A stretch of DNA of 42,225 nt from Candidatus Obscuribacter sp. (GCA_021772135.1 JADYXQ010000204.1:1-42225), one strand, 5' to 3'; shown: positions 16,865 to 26,460, counted from the stretch's first letter. Translations and numbers: made by a program. Notes: generated by a model not told the origin, from the letters alone.

Positions 16865-17170
16865 AGTTTGCTGCCAACTAGCTTTTGTGAGGGGCTGGGA
16901 GCAAGTTATTTATGCTCTCCACAATGCAATTTAAGCTCGTCAATCATGGGGAACAAACTCGGACCGCAAGTTATTGAGGCAAGTGATCTTTAAAAAAAGC
17001 CGCAACTCAAATTTACTGCGGCTTTTATCTGTTTAGAAATTCGTCGGCGGCGACAATTTATATTTTCCGATCACATTACCGTCACATTGTAAGCTTACGA
17101 TTGCGTTTTCGCTTGTCACCTCAGAGAACATTGTCAAGCATCAGCAAGCCCTTTATGCAGGAATCAGTCT
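16865..17170. other. Divergent intergenic region
   Basis: These 306 bases separate the kinase operon (minus) from the 604-residue exported protein (plus). They contain a terminator-like hairpin at 16995-17026 and a 10-bp palindrome GTAAGCTTAC at 17089-17098. A possible plus-strand TTGTCA, 17 nt and TATGCA pair ends near 17158. Neither direction shows a convincing consensus promoter, and no small gene is evident. Confidence 0.5.
16995..17026 (-). terminator. Intrinsic terminator-like hairpin in a divergent region
   Basis: A perfect 10-bp stem AAAAGCCGCA/TGCGGCTTTT encloses a 12-nt loop. On the minus strand the stem is followed by seven U (GCGGCTTTTTTTA), a good intrinsic terminator; on the plus strand only four U follow. 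It lies about 130 nt upstream of the kinase operon start, so it would terminate a transcript starting further upstream on the minus strand, such as a leader or small RNA. Confidence 0.6.
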
Positions 17171-18985
17171 GTGGCATTCAGTCAAAACCGCAAAAAATTC
17201 GTGTGCGTCGCACTAGCAGCATCATTTATCATGCAGGCAAATCTTGTTTGTTACGCTGCTTCAGGTGATGCAAGCAATACAGCGCTCAACGCAGACACAC
17301 TAACGGTTCCACTCACCGATGCAGAAGCCGAAACGGCGCCCACCGCTGAAAATGAAATTGTCTACAACGTCACCGAAGCCGAAGCTAAAAAAGACCAACT
17401 AGATTTAGACACTCTTGAGTCCATCTCACCAATACTAGACACAAGCAGCCACTCGGACGCTACACAGAGTGCCGATAGAGAATCTGTTCCAGAAAATACA
17501 TATGGCCACTTTACGTTAAACGGCCCGCTGGGAAGTCCAGAACCAGGCTCAGAAGTGGACGATTTGCCGCTACTGGCGCAAGGTCCGCCCATGGTAGGCC
17601 AGCCTCAGCTAATTGGCGAAAGAATGGATTCTCCACCTTTAACTTATACGCTTGCTGGTGGTGCTTCAATGTCACCCAATGAAGCAATGTCAAAAATAAA
17701 TTTGCTCACCAGAGACATTCTTTTGAAAGAAATCGAATTGCAAAAATTCAATTTGCACTACACCAGTGAAGTGGCTAAACAAGGTCGCTGGAAAGGTCTG
17801 CGCTATGCCTTTTTACAAGAATTGAACGCCGGTACCGGCCTCGCCGGCGCCATTATTTCAGTAGCAAATCGCGGCTCATACCTTCATCGTCCAGCTGGTG
17901 TAAAACCATACGCTCAGCAAAGTGCCAATTACATTCCCGCTATCGGTTCCATAGTCGGCGCAGCGGCGGCATTGATGGAATTTGGTATCAACGGCTACCA
18001 TGACGTGGTGGCCCGCCGTCACGGTTTTTCTCCCGCCGCGGCAATGAAACACGTCAGCGGCATTAAGTCTGATATCGATTCAATGATGGCCGAGCGGCAG
18101 GCTCTCACAAAAGTTGAAGCGACCTCACCGGAACTAGCCGGTCACGTGGAAGTTGACGAAGCCGAAGGAAAAGTTTTAAAAGATCTGCGCGATCAATCCA
18201 TTCAAGAATTCGAACGATTTCACGTCGGCGCAAGACGCACCATCGCATTTCCGCAGATGCAATATTTCTTTGACTTCAGCAAATACACTACCAATGCCAT
18301 TGGCTATTATTTCGCATATCTCTCACTGCACCGGCGCCACCGCGTCTGGAACGGCAGAGCCGGCGTGCTTTTCTTAGTGTCCGGCCAACTCACCATGTGG
18401 GGTCCCATCCTTTCGCGTGTAGCGGCTAAAGGTGTTGGACACATAACCAAACATCGCATCAAATCAATTGTGGCTGATTCTGAAGGCTCAAAAATAGCAA
18501 CACTAGAAGCAGACTTAGCAGCAGTCAATAGAGTCAGGTCAAGGGCAGCGGCACCATCGGCGGTTGCAAGCGTGGACCGCAATACTATGTATGCGCTGCA
18601 CACTGAAGCATTGTCAAAAGAAATCGCTTCTGCTGAGAAGAAAAATGCTTCCTCGAAATTAACGGCTACTCAAAATATTGTTGGTGGCCTTTATGTGGGC
18701 GGTACAAAAACGGCTTCAGGTGTGCTTTTCACCATACCGGGCTTCAACAGTAACTATAATAATTCAAGCGACAGAGCCAGCCGGGTGACAAACGATTTGT
18801 TATTCACCGCTTCTTTAATTGCAATCCCATCAGGTGCTTATTCGATGATTGACACTTTGCGCATTCAGGTTAAAGCTGAAATCAATCGGCATAAAGCCAA
18901 ACTTGCAGGCACGCTGCCGGGGCAAATCGTCGCAGCCCGATTGAAACAATTAGACGAGATGGAAGCCAAGCTGCGGGCAAAGTAA
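17171..18985 (+). CDS. Large exported protein of unknown function
   Basis: A 604-residue protein with a signal peptide (basic QNRKKF, hydrophobic core, likely cleavage near CYA-AS at residue 30). Residues 31-170 are acidic and low in structure. After this come a helical region with KEIELQKFNLHY, several moderately hydrophobic segments (near 222-233, 255-272, 370-385, 395-412, 505-525 and 540-560), and a coiled-coil stretch near 435-455. It starts with GTG, with AGGAA about 8 nt upstream. No family is recognised. It could be a membrane-associated periplasmic protein. It is monocistronic and convergent with the metallopeptidase-like gene, 26 nt away. Confidence 0.65.
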   Translation: MAFSQNRKKFVCVALAASFIMQANLVCYAASGDASNTALNADTLTVPLTDAEAETAPTAENEIVYNVTEAEAKKDQLDLDTLESISPILDTSSHSDATQSADRESVPENTYGHFTLNGPLGSPEPGSEVDDLPLLAQGPPMVGQPQLIGERMDSPPLTYTLAGGASMSPNEAMSKINLLTRDILLKEIELQKFNLHYTSEVAKQGRWKGLRYAFLQELNAGTGLAGAIISVANRGSYLHRPAGVKPYAQQSANYIPAIGSIVGAAAALMEFGINGYHDVVARRHGFSPAAAMKHVSGIKSDIDSMMAERQALTKVEATSPELAGHVEVDEAEGKVLKDLRDQSIQEFERFHVGARRTIAFPQMQYFFDFSKYTTNAIGYYFAYLSLHRRHRVWNGRAGVLFLVSGQLTMWGPILSRVAAKGVGHITKHRIKSIVADSEGSKIATLEADLAAVNRVRSRAAAPSAVASVDRNTMYALHTEALSKEIASAEKKNASSKLTATQNIVGGLYVGGTKTASGVLFTIPGFNSNYNNSSDRASRVTNDLLFTASLIAIPSGAYSMIDTLRIQVKAEINRHKAKLAGTLPGQIVAARLKQLDEMEAKLRAK

Positions 18986-19011
18986 TTTAGTGACTGACTA
19001 GCTTGTAGCTA

Positions 19012-20196
19012 TTACATCATCCACGGATTCCACGATCTGGAATTCTGGCTGACAAGACCGCTTGGTTCTCTTTTATATTCAGGCACACCAAAGAAGTCAG
19101 TGCCGATGCGGCGCAAATGTTTGCGATCGTACTCTTCCATATATTTATAGATCTCAGGTGATTTCTCTTCCAGCTCTTTTCTCGTTTCAGGATTCTGACG
19201 ATACATTCTGATGGCGTTAGCAAAAGATTCGGCGGGCGCGCTGGCTGGATGCATAGGCTGTTTGACTTTTGCCTCCTTTTGCATTTCACTGTCAGACAGG
19301 CGCGAATCGTTTAAACCGTCTTGCACTGTGCCGTCTGCAGTTACTTTCTGCCAGTAACATTCGCCAGTGGGGCTATTTTTTCCTTCAACATATTTGTAGA
19401 GCCGACCATCGCTTGCTTCCAGGGCAAACTGGCCTTTACTCTTGTCGCCGATTTGCTTCCAACCCATTTGTTCGTTGTCGCGCGGGTCAATAAAGTCTGA
19501 CCTGTGACCGAGCTCATGCATCAGCACGCTACCGAGAGTGACCTTGTCTTTGATATCGCCGTCGGCCAAAGTCAAATTCTCACTGCGTACAATGATGCGC
19601 GATCCACCACCGCTAATTCCGCCGTGAGTGGCGGAGGCACCGTCGGACTTATCATAGGTAAAGAAAGCAATATGCAAAGGCTTGCTTGATTCAGTGCCCT
19701 GTCTCGATTCGCGAGACTTGTTTAGGGCTGTGTCCAGCACGTCCAGCTCGGCCACAGAAGGCTCGCGTAGGCGCGGCTTTTCATTGTCCGGCAAGTCAGC
19801 TGAAGTATCAAAGACAACGCCATACTTATTTTGAATTTCAGTTTTTCTTTTAGAGATCTCTTCTTGAGAATCGACTTTTTTCTCCACCGGCTTGTCAGCG
19901 GCCGGGGTGTGATGGTCACCTTCCATTTGAGCAGTGGCCGAGAGCTCGCCTGAAGCCTGAGCCGAAGCTTTCGTAGAGTCTTTTGATTTATCTTTGCTTT
20001 TCACCAGACCAGTGATCGATAAGGAACCAAAAGTTTTTTCAATATCTTTTTGAGCGCTTTTCAGTTCAGCACTGGCAGAACCCTGAACACCAGCGCGCAC
20101 ATCATTCACTTCTTTTTGGAAGTGGTGGCTTGAATCTTTTTTCTCGTCGCTGGCCTGCTTATCAGCTACCTTGTGAAGATGGGTTTTATCAACCAT
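19012..20196 (-). CDS. Putative zinc metallopeptidase with HELGH motif (lethal-factor-like gluzincin)
   Basis: A 394-residue protein without a signal peptide. The first 120 residues are Lys/Asp/Ser-rich and probably disordered. The C-terminal part contains VLMHELGHRSDF, giving zinc ligands His227 and His231 and the catalytic Glu228. ESFANAIRMYRQNP places Glu323 where M34-like (anthrax lethal factor-type) enzymes carry their third ligand in an E-x-F-A-x-x-x-x-x-Y context. Peptidase activity is inferred from these motifs; the substrate is unknown. GGAG lies 9 nt before the ATG. The absence of an export signal, together with a long charged N-terminus, suggests intracellular action or secretion by a non-Sec route. 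Confidence 0.68.
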   Translation of the reverse strand: MVDKTHLHKVADKQASDEKKDSSHHFQKEVNDVRAGVQGSASAELKSAQKDIEKTFGSLSITGLVKSKDKSKDSTKASAQASGELSATAQMEGDHHTPAADKPVEKKVDSQEEISKRKTEIQNKYGVVFDTSADLPDNEKPRLREPSVAELDVLDTALNKSRESRQGTESSKPLHIAFFTYDKSDGASATHGGISGGGSRIIVRSENLTLADGDIKDKVTLGSVLMHELGHRSDFIDPRDNEQMGWKQIGDKSKGQFALEASDGRLYKYVEGKNSPTGECYWQKVTADGTVQDGLNDSRLSDSEMQKEAKVKQPMHPASAPAESFANAIRMYRQNPETRKELEEKSPEIYKYMEEYDRKHLRRIGTDFFGVPEYKREPSGLVSQNSRSWNPWMM

Positions 20197-20338
20197 TCTT
20201 GTTTAGCTCCAGTAGAGTGCTACCGAAAGCTGCTGCCCTCGAATATCTATAGACTCTTTAGTAAATGTGGCGCTCGCTCGAACGCTCACAAGAATCACAT
20301 TAGCCTGAAGTTGTGTACAAGTTGTTTATTGGCCGAAT

Positions 20339-22735
20339 CTATTTGATCCGGCCCAGAGCACTGCGCTTGGCGCCGCTGACCGTATTTCTGGTTTTGGCCG
20401 CTTCAGTCTTATTCGTTTTATCTTTGAAGATTAAAGCGAATACTTCGTCGAGATGGGCCACTGGCACAAGTTCAACTTTTTCTTTGACATAGTCGGGGAT
20501 ATCTTGCAAATCTTTTTCGTTGCTGCGCGGCAGAATCACTGTCTTAATACCGGCACGCAGTGCGGCCAGTACTTTTTCTTTCAGCCCACCAATAGGCAGC
20601 ACGCGACCACGCAGTGTGATTTCGCCGGTCATGGCCACAGAGCCACGAGCAGGGCGCTTCGAGATTGCCGATACCAGAGCGCAGCACATGGCCACACCGG
20701 CGGAAGGGCCATCTTTTGGTGTAGCACCTTCAGGAATATGGATATGTATGTCTAGAGTTTCGTGAAAATTAGGTGCGATACCAAGCAATTCCGCATGACT
20801 GCGAATGTAGCTAAAAGCCGCTTCGGCAGACTCTTTCATCACATCGCCCAGTTGCCCCGTCAATTGCAATTTACCTTTGCCGGGCATGGTATTTACTTCA
20901 ATGCTTAAAGTTTCGCCGCCGGTTTCAGTCCAGGCCAGGCCCATGACTATACCTACTTGCGGGCCCTTAACTTCATTTTCGCGCACAATTTTTGGTGGCC
21001 CTAAGAACTTGGGCACCATATTTGGTTGCAGCTTGAGTGAGTCAATTTCTTCCTTCACAACCTGAGATGCCACTTTGCGGCAAATCGAGGCAAGATTGCG
21101 CTCAAGGCTTCGCACACCTGCTTCGCGAGTATATTCTTGAATGATTTTTCGCAGGGTAGGGGCCGGCACTTTCAGTTGCTTCTCATCCAGACCATGGCGA
21201 TAAAGTATCTTAGGCAAAATATGATTTTCGGCTATGGCTACTTTTTCTTCTTCGGTATATCCCGAAAGCGAAATTATTTCCAGGCGGTCAAATAATGGCC
21301 GTGGCACTTGCTCTAAGCTGTTGGCTGTGGCCACGAAAACTACTTCTGAAAGCGAAAAAGGCGCGTCTAAATAATGATCGGTAAAGTTGTCGTTTTGATC
21401 CGGGTCGAGCACCTCCAGCATGGCCGCCATAGGATCGCCTTGATAAGAGCGCGTCATCTTCTCAATTTCATCAAGCAAAATCACCGGATTTTTAGTAGCC
21501 GCTTGTTTCACAGCTTGAATAATGCGGCCTGGCATAGCACCAATATAGGTGCGGCGGTGGCCGCGAATTTCGGCTTCGTCACTGACTCCGCCTAAGCTGA
21601 TGCGAGCGAACTGGCGGTTCATAGCCCGCGCAATAGACTTCACCAGACTGGTTTTACCAACGCCGGGCGGTCCCACCAGGCATAAAATAGTGCCGGTTGG
21701 TTCTTTGGCCAGCTTGCGTACAGCAAGATATTCGAGAATGCGCTCTTTAACTTTCTCAAGACCATAATGGTCTTCGGTCAAAATCTCTTCAGCCCGGTGC
21801 AAATCTATGGCTTCACGAGAGCGCTTGGCCCAGGGCAGTGCCACCAGAGTATCTAAATAAGTGCGAATGACGCTGGCCTCTGCACTTTGCGGCATCATTT
21901 TTTCCAGCCGGCCCAGTTCTTTATTGGCCCGCTCAAGAGCAACACCGGAGATTTTGCACTTTTTGATTTTCTGTTTGTACTCGTTAATCTCACCGAGCTC
22001 GCCGCCGTCTTGATTAAGCTCGTCTTGAATAATGCGCAGTTTTTCGCGCAAATAATATTCTCTTTGCGTCTTTTCTAAATTGAAGCGCACGCGGTCGTGA
22101 ATCTGTTGCTCCAGATCGGCCAACTCAAGTTCGCGCGAAAGCAATTGGCCGATATATTCCAGTCTTTCGGTGGCGTCGCTGATCTCAAGGCTGTTTTGTC
22201 TTTCGGCCAGACTTAAACCTAGATAGGTGGCAATAATGTCAGCCAGACGACCGGGCTGGCCGATGCCTGACACTGCCAGCAAACTTTCCGGATTGATCTT
22301 TTTAGTCGACTTGACGTATTGCTCAAACTTTTCCACCGAAATCTTGATCAAAGTGCGAGAGGTCTCGTCGTCCACGAGAATTTCAGCGCGCTCTTCCACT
22401 TTGGCGGTGAAATGCTCGGCACCCTCTTCGATATTGTCCAGATCCACCCTCATAGAGCCTTCTACCAGCACTTTGACGGTGCCGTCAGGCAGCTTGAGCA
22501 TCTGCATCACTTCGGCCAGCGTTCCGACTTGATAGAGGTCATCAATCTTGGGATCTTCAGTCTCGGGCTCTTTCTGCGCTACCAGAACCACCAGGCGGTC
22601 GTCACGCATCAGTGCCTGCTCCAGCGCAGCGATTGAACGCGGCCTGGAGACGAACAATGGTGTGACCATCTGGGGGAAGACAACCACATCCCGCAAAGGG
22701 ATGAGAGGGAAAATTTCGCTGCTCAAATCCACCAT
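20339..22735 (-). CDS. lon: ATP-dependent protease LonA
   Basis: A 798-residue cytoplasmic serine-lysine protease that degrades misfolded and regulatory proteins. The N-terminal substrate domain (1-200) is followed by coiled coil, the AAA+ module with Walker A GPPGVGKT (355-362) and Walker B VILLDEIEK, and the protease domain with Ser678 in KDGPSAGVAM and Lys721 in GGLKEKVLAA. Length and order match the family. The C-terminal tail beyond residue 775 is Lys/Thr-rich. It follows clpX by 61 nt on the same strand and completes a tig-clpP-clpX-lon proteostasis cluster. Confidence 0.98.
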   Translation of the reverse strand: MVDLSSEIFPLIPLRDVVVFPQMVTPLFVSRPRSIAALEQALMRDDRLVVLVAQKEPETEDPKIDDLYQVGTLAEVMQMLKLPDGTVKVLVEGSMRVDLDNIEEGAEHFTAKVEERAEILVDDETSRTLIKISVEKFEQYVKSTKKINPESLLAVSGIGQPGRLADIIATYLGLSLAERQNSLEISDATERLEYIGQLLSRELELADLEQQIHDRVRFNLEKTQREYYLREKLRIIQDELNQDGGELGEINEYKQKIKKCKISGVALERANKELGRLEKMMPQSAEASVIRTYLDTLVALPWAKRSREAIDLHRAEEILTEDHYGLEKVKERILEYLAVRKLAKEPTGTILCLVGPPGVGKTSLVKSIARAMNRQFARISLGGVSDEAEIRGHRRTYIGAMPGRIIQAVKQAATKNPVILLDEIEKMTRSYQGDPMAAMLEVLDPDQNDNFTDHYLDAPFSLSEVVFVATANSLEQVPRPLFDRLEIISLSGYTEEEKVAIAENHILPKILYRHGLDEKQLKVPAPTLRKIIQEYTREAGVRSLERNLASICRKVASQVVKEEIDSLKLQPNMVPKFLGPPKIVRENEVKGPQVGIVMGLAWTETGGETLSIEVNTMPGKGKLQLTGQLGDVMKESAEAAFSYIRSHAELLGIAPNFHETLDIHIHIPEGATPKDGPSAGVAMCCALVSAISKRPARGSVAMTGEITLRGRVLPIGGLKEKVLAALRAGIKTVILPRSNEKDLQDIPDYVKEKVELVPVAHLDEVFALIFKDKTNKTEAAKTRNTVSGAKRSALGRIK

Positions 22736-22796
22736 AAGGCGTTAACCGGGCCTCTGCAAGAGAAACTGTTTGGAGTTCACCGGGCTCTTGAAAAAG

Positions 22797-24095
22797 CTAG
22801 GCAATCTCTCCCTTTAGTTTAGCCTTTGGAAGCTGAAGTAACTCCGCAGTCGATCGTTTTTCTACAAGTTCCTTAGTGATATGACATACCTTAATGTCGC
22901 TGCGCGATGGTACTTCATACATGATGTCGAGCATAATCTCTTCAACGATTGAGCGCAGTGCACGGGCACCGGTCTTACGTTTGAGCGCTTCTTCAGCCAC
23001 GGCGCGAATAGATTCGGCGTCGAATTTGAGATCCACTCCGTCTAAGGAGAGCAATTGCTGGAATTGCTTGATGATGGCATTTTTGGGTTCAACCATAATG
23101 CGCACCAGAGCTTCTACATCGAGAGCTTCAAGAACCGCTGTAACCGGCATACGGCCAACAAATTCTGGAATCAAGCCGAACTTAAGCAAGTCGTCCGGCG
23201 CTGTTTCCATAAGAATTTTGGATGAGCGCTGATCTCTTTCCCAGGTGGTCAGAGGTCGTTCGCTGCCAAAACCGATATTGCGGTTGGAAGAAACGCGCGA
23301 CTCGACGATTTTATCTAAGCCCACAAATGCGCCGCCGCATATAAAGAGAATATTGGCGGTATTGATCTGAATGAATTCTTGATGAGGGTGCTTACGTCCA
23401 CCCTGAGGAGGCACATTAGCCAGGGTGCCTTCAATCATTTTCAGCAATGCCTGCTGAACGCCTTCACCGGAGACATCGCGGGTGATGCTGGTGTTTTCGG
23501 ATTTTCGTGAAATTTTGTCGATTTCATCAATATAAATAATGCCGCGCTCGGCTTTCTTCACGTCGTAATCGGCCGATTGGTAGAGTCTGAGCAGAATATT
23601 CTCAACGTCTTCGCCAACATAACCGGCCTCGGTCAAAGTGGTGGCGTCTGCTACTGCAAACGGCACATCGAGCAATTTAGCCAGAGTCTGAGCCAGAAGA
23701 GTCTTACCGCAACCGGTAGGACCAATCAGGAGAATATTAGATTTGGAAATTTCAACTTGATCAGCCAGCTCAGCGTTGTGGCTGATGCGCTTGTAGTGGT
23801 TATAAACCGCCACTGACAGAATCTTTTTAGCGCGGGCCTGACCGATGATGTGTTGATCGAGGAAAGCTTTAATTTCTTGTGGCTTTGGAATATCGACCAT
23901 CTGCGGAGTAGTTGTCTCAGGCGCCGGCTGCGCCGCTGCTCCGCCTTCGAACAGTTCTTCATCAAGGATCTCATTGCAGAGATCAACACACTCATCGCAG
24001 ATATATACACCAGGGCCGGCAATCAATTTCTTGACCTGGTCCTGACTCTTTCCGCAAAACGAGCACTTGAGTCGGTTGTCCGATTGTTTTGGCAT
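22797..24095 (-). CDS. clpX: ATP-dependent Clp protease unfoldase subunit ClpX
   Basis: A 432-residue AAA+ unfoldase that feeds substrates to ClpP. The zinc-binding domain has Cys11, Cys14, Cys33 and Cys36 (CSFCGKS and [10 protein letters not shown]). Walker A is GPTGCGKT (125-132) and Walker B is [28 protein letters not shown] and [13 protein letters not shown] are hallmark ClpX loops. An AGGGA Shine-Dalgarno sits just upstream of the ATG. The gene lies 108 nt after clpP; two adjacent hairpins in that gap may adjust its expression relative to clpP. Confidence 0.98.
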   Translation of the reverse strand: MPKQSDNRLKCSFCGKSQDQVKKLIAGPGVYICDECVDLCNEILDEELFEGGAAAQPAPETTTPQMVDIPKPQEIKAFLDQHIIGQARAKKILSVAVYNHYKRISHNAELADQVEISKSNILLIGPTGCGKTLLAQTLAKLLDVPFAVADATTLTEAGYVGEDVENILLRLYQSADYDVKKAERGIIYIDEIDKISRKSENTSITRDVSGEGVQQALLKMIEGTLANVPPQGGRKHPHQEFIQINTANILFICGGAFVGLDKIVESRVSSNRNIGFGSERPLTTWERDQRSSKILMETAPDDLLKFGLIPEFVGRMPVTAVLEALDVEALVRIMVEPKNAIIKQFQQLLSLDGVDLKFDAESIRAVAEEALKRKTGARALRSIVEEIMLDIMYEVPSRSDIKVCHITKELVEKRSTAELLQLPKAKLKGEIA

Positions 24096-24142
24096 TTAGT
24101 TTCCCTATTTAGATCTAGGCAGATAGTTCTACTTAATCACAC

Positions 24143-24161
24143 ACTTTGTATTCTACAAAGT
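24143..24161. repeat. Perfect 8-bp inverted repeat between clpP and clpX
   Basis: ACTTTGTA, a 3-nt centre and TACAAAGT form a perfect inverted repeat 48 nt upstream of the clpX start. It could be an operator or an RNA hairpin; it does not match the CIRCE or CtsR consensus sequences. Confidence 0.5.
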
Positions 24162-24165
24162 TAAA

Positions 24166-24191
24166 TGCCCGGGCGCTTGCGCTCCCGGGCA
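24166..24191 (-). terminator. Strong hairpin after clpP (attenuator or weak terminator)
   Basis: TGCCCGGG and CCCGGGCA enclose a 10-nt loop immediately downstream of the clpP stop. On the minus strand only three U follow, so it may partially terminate, act as a processing/stability element, or separate clpP and clpX levels. Confidence 0.5.
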
Positions 24192-24203
24192 CTGACTAGA
24201 TGA

Positions 24204-24908
24204 TTAAACAGCAGACAGGCTGGGCGATGGCTCAAGTTTGGTAATAACTTGATCCACCAGTCCATACTCCTTGGCTTCTTCAGCAGTCATGATGTTGTCA
24301 CGATCTGTATCTTTCTCAATTGTCTTAACTGACTGACCGGTATGCTCAGCCATAAGTTCATTCAATTGACGTTTGATGCGAAGAATTTCGCGCGCTTGAA
24401 TTTCGATATCAGTAGCCTGACCTTGAGCACCACCCAGTGGTTGGTGAATCAAGATGCGTGAATGAGGCAGTGAAAGTCTCTTGCCTTTTTTACCGGCAGA
24501 AAGAAGAAACGCGCCCATACTGGCTGCTTGACCTAAACAGATGGTCGATACGTCTGAGCGAATGTGTTGCATGGTGTCATAAATTGCCAGACCGGCAGTA
24601 ACCGATCCACCGGGCGAGTTGACGTATAAACGGATATCTTTTTCTGGATCTTCGCCTTCCAACAAAAGCAACTGAGCCACGATCAAATTTGCCACCATGT
24701 CATCAATTGCGGTGCCGAGGAAAATAATTCTCTCGCGCAAAAGTCTGGAGAAAATATCGAAAGCTCGTTCACCACGTGAAGTGGTTTCAATTACAGTCGG
24801 TGCGTAGATCGCATCAGGACTGGCATAAGGAGTCTGGCTCCAGATTTCATAAAGTTGTTTGGAACTTGGAGGCGTCTTGATGATTTCGCCAAATCTTTCA
24901 GTAGTCAT
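24204..24908 (-). CDS. clpP: ATP-dependent Clp protease proteolytic subunit ClpP
   Basis: A 234-residue serine protease subunit that forms the double heptamer chamber. The catalytic triad is Ser130 in [11 protein letters not shown], His155 in [10 protein letters not shown] and Asp204 in [30 protein letters not shown] is the oligomer/active-site strand. About 30 residues precede the core ([19 protein letters not shown]), longer than E. coli ClpP; these may form a propeptide. AGGAA lies upstream of the ATG. It is flanked by tig and clpX, a very common order. Confidence 0.98.
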   Translation of the reverse strand: MTTERFGEIIKTPPSSKQLYEIWSQTPYASPDAIYAPTVIETTSRGERAFDIFSRLLRERIIFLGTAIDDMVANLIVAQLLLLEGEDPEKDIRLYVNSPGGSVTAGLAIYDTMQHIRSDVSTICLGQAASMGAFLLSAGKKGKRLSLPHSRILIHQPLGGAQGQATDIEIQAREILRIKRQLNELMAEHTGQSVKTIEKDTDRDNIMTAEEAKEYGLVDQVITKLEPSPSLSAV

Positions 24909-24954
24909 TTTCTCTATTTCCTATTCAGTTCAGCGTCTGCACTATATCTTACTG

Positions 24955-25009
24955 AAAAACGGCAAACACACATTAAACGGCCGCTGGGACCCAGCAGTGT
25001 CTTTGCCGT
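24955..25009 (-). terminator. Compound terminator/attenuator between tig and clpP
   Basis: On the minus strand a 13-bp outer stem (ACGGCAAAGACAC with GTGTGTTTGCCGT, one mismatch) encloses an inner GCTGGG/CCCAGC hairpin and is followed by five U. It begins 18 nt after the tig stop, so it could terminate most tig transcripts or set a ratio between tig and clpP. Confidence 0.65.
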
Positions 25010-25027
25010 CCTCAACAATGGGAAAGC

Positions 25028-26443
25028 TTACTCAGCCTTCTTCTTAGTTTTCTTACCGGCCTCAGCTTTAACGGCCTCATCACCATCTTTTTTAGATTCA
25101 GAAGCTTTACCGCTGTGGCCATGGGCGGAATGGTCATGATCTTCTGTGCATTCATCTGGCACAAAATTGATCTTAGCGGTTCCTACCAGAAGTTCCACGA
25201 CTTTGCCAGTCAAGACTTCTTCAGCAACCTGCCTGCGTACATCTTCATTGTTGGCAAATTCTTCGAATTGTTCCGGTTTCAGCTGATAGCGCATGGCTAA
25301 TTCTGCATAATATGGGGCCATTTCTTCGTCGTTAACGGTGAGCTTTTCTTCACGCACCACGGCACCCAGTACCAGCGAAGTCAGCACACGCTGCCTAGCT
25401 TCTTCAAGCTTGGTGGTTTTCATCTGGGTATATTCATCGGTAGCTTCAAATTCTTCCCATGGCTGACCATTCTGCTCTACATAGCGACGCAGTTGACCTA
25501 AAAGCAGGTCACGTTCACGTTCTACCATGGTTTCAGGAATATCGACGTCAGCGGCATGAGCCACCGCCTCTACTACCATTCTTTGAGCGCGCGATTCATT
25601 TTCCTGCTTGACCACTTCTTGCAGCTCAGCCTTAATAGACTCCTTCAGAGCATCAAGAGTGTCATGACCAACTGATTTCGCCAGTTCATCATTAACGTCA
25701 GGCGTAGTCTTTTTGCGAATTTCTTTCAGGTGCACATCGAATTCGGCTTCTTTTCCCGCCACTTCTTTGCGTTTGTAATTTTCCGGGAAAGTGGCTTTGG
25801 CCTTGAATTTATCTTTGGCGTTTTTGCCCACTACCTGCTCACAAAATCCTGGCAAGAACGAACCTTCCACCAGATCAAGCATGAGCGAATCGGCTTTACC
25901 GCCCTCTAAAGGCTTACCATCAACAGAGCATTCGAAGTCAATAACGGCCGTGTCACCAAGTTCAGCAGCTCTGCCTTCGATAGGCGCTAACGATGCTTTA
26001 GTCTCGGCTACGTTTGTCAGAGCACGCTCTAAAGCGTCTTCCGGCAGAACTACTTCCGGTACATTGACTTCAATTTCTTTGTAGCCGCCCAGTTTTACTT
26101 CAGGACGAACTTCGAATTTAGCTTCAAACTTGAGGGGCTCGCCCAATTTGAAATCAAAGTTGGAATATTCTGGAGCTGTAATGATGTCGAGGTTTTCTTT
26201 AAAGAGAGCCTCATTAATTAACTCAGGAACAAGCTTTTCTAAGGCTTCACGCTTAATTGCTTCTTCGCCGATTGTTTTTTCGATGATCATGCGCGGTGCT
26301 TTGCCTGGTCTGAAACCAGGGATGCGAACCTGATGACTGAGCTGGCGACAAGCCATCTCATAGGCGCGTGAAACCTTGTCAGGCTCAAGCTCTATGTTCA
26401 TCTTAACTACGTTTTTGCCTTCCCGTTCGAGGGTGACCTTCAT
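25028..26443 (-). CDS. tig: Trigger factor (ribosome-associated chaperone)
   Basis: A 471-residue chaperone and peptidyl-prolyl isomerase that binds nascent chains at the ribosome exit. The ribosome-docking signature is GFRPGKAPR (about 43-51). The FKBP-type domain runs from about 160 to 245 (AELGDTAVIDFECSVDGKPL and SFLPGFCEQVVG), followed by the helical C-terminal domain. The tail is unusual, with a His-rich patch (EDHDHSAHGHSG) and a Lys-rich end (KKTKKKAE), which might bind metal. It heads the tig-clpP-clpX-lon cluster. Confidence 0.96.
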   Translation of the reverse strand: MKVTLEREGKNVVKMNIELEPDKVSRAYEMACRQLSHQVRIPGFRPGKAPRMIIEKTIGEEAIKREALEKLVPELINEALFKENLDIITAPEYSNFDFKLGEPLKFEAKFEVRPEVKLGGYKEIEVNVPEVVLPEDALERALTNVAETKASLAPIEGRAAELGDTAVIDFECSVDGKPLEGGKADSLMLDLVEGSFLPGFCEQVVGKNAKDKFKAKATFPENYKRKEVAGKEAEFDVHLKEIRKKTTPDVNDELAKSVGHDTLDALKESIKAELQEVVKQENESRAQRMVVEAVAHAADVDIPETMVERERDLLLGQLRRYVEQNGQPWEEFEATDEYTQMKTTKLEEARQRVLTSLVLGAVVREEKLTVNDEEMAPYYAELAMRYQLKPEQFEEFANNEDVRRQVAEEVLTGKVVELLVGTAKINFVPDECTEDHDHSAHGHSGKASESKKDGDEAVKAEAGKKTKKKAE

Positions 26444-26460
26444 GAATTACTCTCTCAGTG

